In this document: one piece after another, positions 56,039-56,338 of the stretch | How positions within the stretch are numbered: the stretch's first letter is position 1 | Layout of the letters: every line of letters starts with the position of its first letter | Source of the DNA: an uncultured Bacteroidota bacterium | GTDB lineage: Bacteria > Bacteroidota > Bacteroidia > Flavobacteriales > Flavobacteriaceae | NCBI GenBank assembly: GCA_902608795.1 | Contig: CACLPI010000007.1 | Span: 1-56,338, forward strand | Length of the DNA stretch: 56,338 nucleotides | Reading direction: 5' to 3' | Translations under genes and position numbers: made by a program | The notes under the pieces: generated by a model | Seen by the model: only the letters and a program-made list of their open reading frames with translations | The model's database searches: none | What the model was told of the DNA's origin: nothing

Positions 56039-56338
56039 CTATAATATCCCCAATAATAATAAAAATGCAATTAATAAAATCATAATTGCAACTAAATTTC
56101 TAATGTAATTTAGAGTAACCTTTTTTAAAGATTTGAAACCTAAAAATGACCCTGCTACTGCAGAAAGGATTGCCACAAGACCAAGTACTATATAATTTGA
56201 TATTTCAAAACCCTTTATGTTGGAAAAATATACCCCAATTCTGGTTAGATCAACAAAAAATGAAATTACTACAGTAGTTGCTATAAAGACTGTCTTATCT
56301 AAATCTAACTTAATTAAAAAAGCACTTCTTAGTGCACC
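56039..56338 (-). CDS. TSUP (TauE/SafE) family sulfite exporter-like membrane protein (partial, C-terminal part)
   Basis: The last 99 residues before the stop are visible; the 5' end is beyond the window. The repeat-type signature GALRSAFLIKLDLDKTVFIATTVVISF, in which the GALR-type start and VDLTRIGVYF are characteristic of TSUP proteins, is followed by two further hydrophobic helices (IVLGLVAILSAVAGSFLG and a C-terminal NLVAIMILLIAFLLLLG helix). The family exports small sulfur or organic anions, but the substrate here cannot be told. It is directly upstream of dgt. Confidence 0.85.
   Translation of the reverse strand, partial: GALRSAFLIKLDLDKTVFIATTVVISFFVDLTRIGVYFSNIKGFEISNYIVLGLVAILSAVAGSFLGFKSLKKVTLNYIRNLVAIMILLIAFLLLLGIL

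Overview
The window is a gene-dense, AT-rich chromosomal segment of a member of the Bacteroidota, most likely a marine-type flavobacterium (order Flavobacteriales). This rests on the T9SS gene sprA, the act-type alternative complex III feeding a cytochrome oxidase, DUF2723 and DUF3341 proteins, the rplM-rpsI-rpsB-tsf-pyrH-frr gene order, and many matches to the Bacteroidota promoter element TAnnTTTG. No gap between genes reaches 300 bases, and no mobile element, prophage, CRISPR array or rRNA is visible.

Layout: 1-7158 (minus) holds the start of sprA (cut by the window edge), ruvA, queG and ruvB. 7226-18504 (minus) is one respiratory operon, actABCDEF followed by cytochrome c oxidase subunits II and I; it ends in a strong hairpin terminator. 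A short SPOR-domain protein gene (plus) meets infB tail to tail. infB, nusA and rimP (minus) form the translation/transcription-factor operon behind a promoter and a terminator-like leader hairpin, next to tRNA-Gln(UUG). From 23721 to 41825 (plus) come a DUF2723 membrane protein, a sugar transporter plus glycosylasparaginase pair, polA, the ribosomal protein and elongation factor genes, pyrH-frr, an RND-type exporter, asnS and rpoN. From 41826 to 52142 (minus) come an ExbB/ExbD proton-channel operon, a DUF1569-like protein, tRNA-Ser(GGA), tatD, odhB, a serine hydrolase, odhA and a polyprenyl synthetase. aspS and a small membrane protein (plus) then meet tadA, dgt and a partial TSUP-family exporter (minus).

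How the parts work together: the act/cox operon is a quinol-to-oxygen electron chain in one transcript; odhA/odhB supply the TCA step that feeds it; ExbB/ExbD uses the resulting proton gradient to energise the outer membrane, and SprA is the outer-membrane translocon of the proton-motive-force-driven type IX secretion system. Most of the rest is core replication, repair, translation and nucleotide metabolism.

I found no clear new multi-gene system. The best candidates for a second look are regulatory RNA and promoter features: a terminator hairpin six bases before rimP in the nusA operon leader, a structured leader before rpsB, a hairpin leader and TTG start at rplM, and two promoters so close to the start codon that the mRNAs should be leaderless. 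On the protein side the notable points are a PolA that seems to have lost proofreading residues, a serine hydrolase gene sitting between odhA and odhB, and a very His-rich loop in ActF. Start codons for coxA, coxB, actD, rimP and the DUF2723 gene were moved inward from the longest open frame, as explained in each entry.
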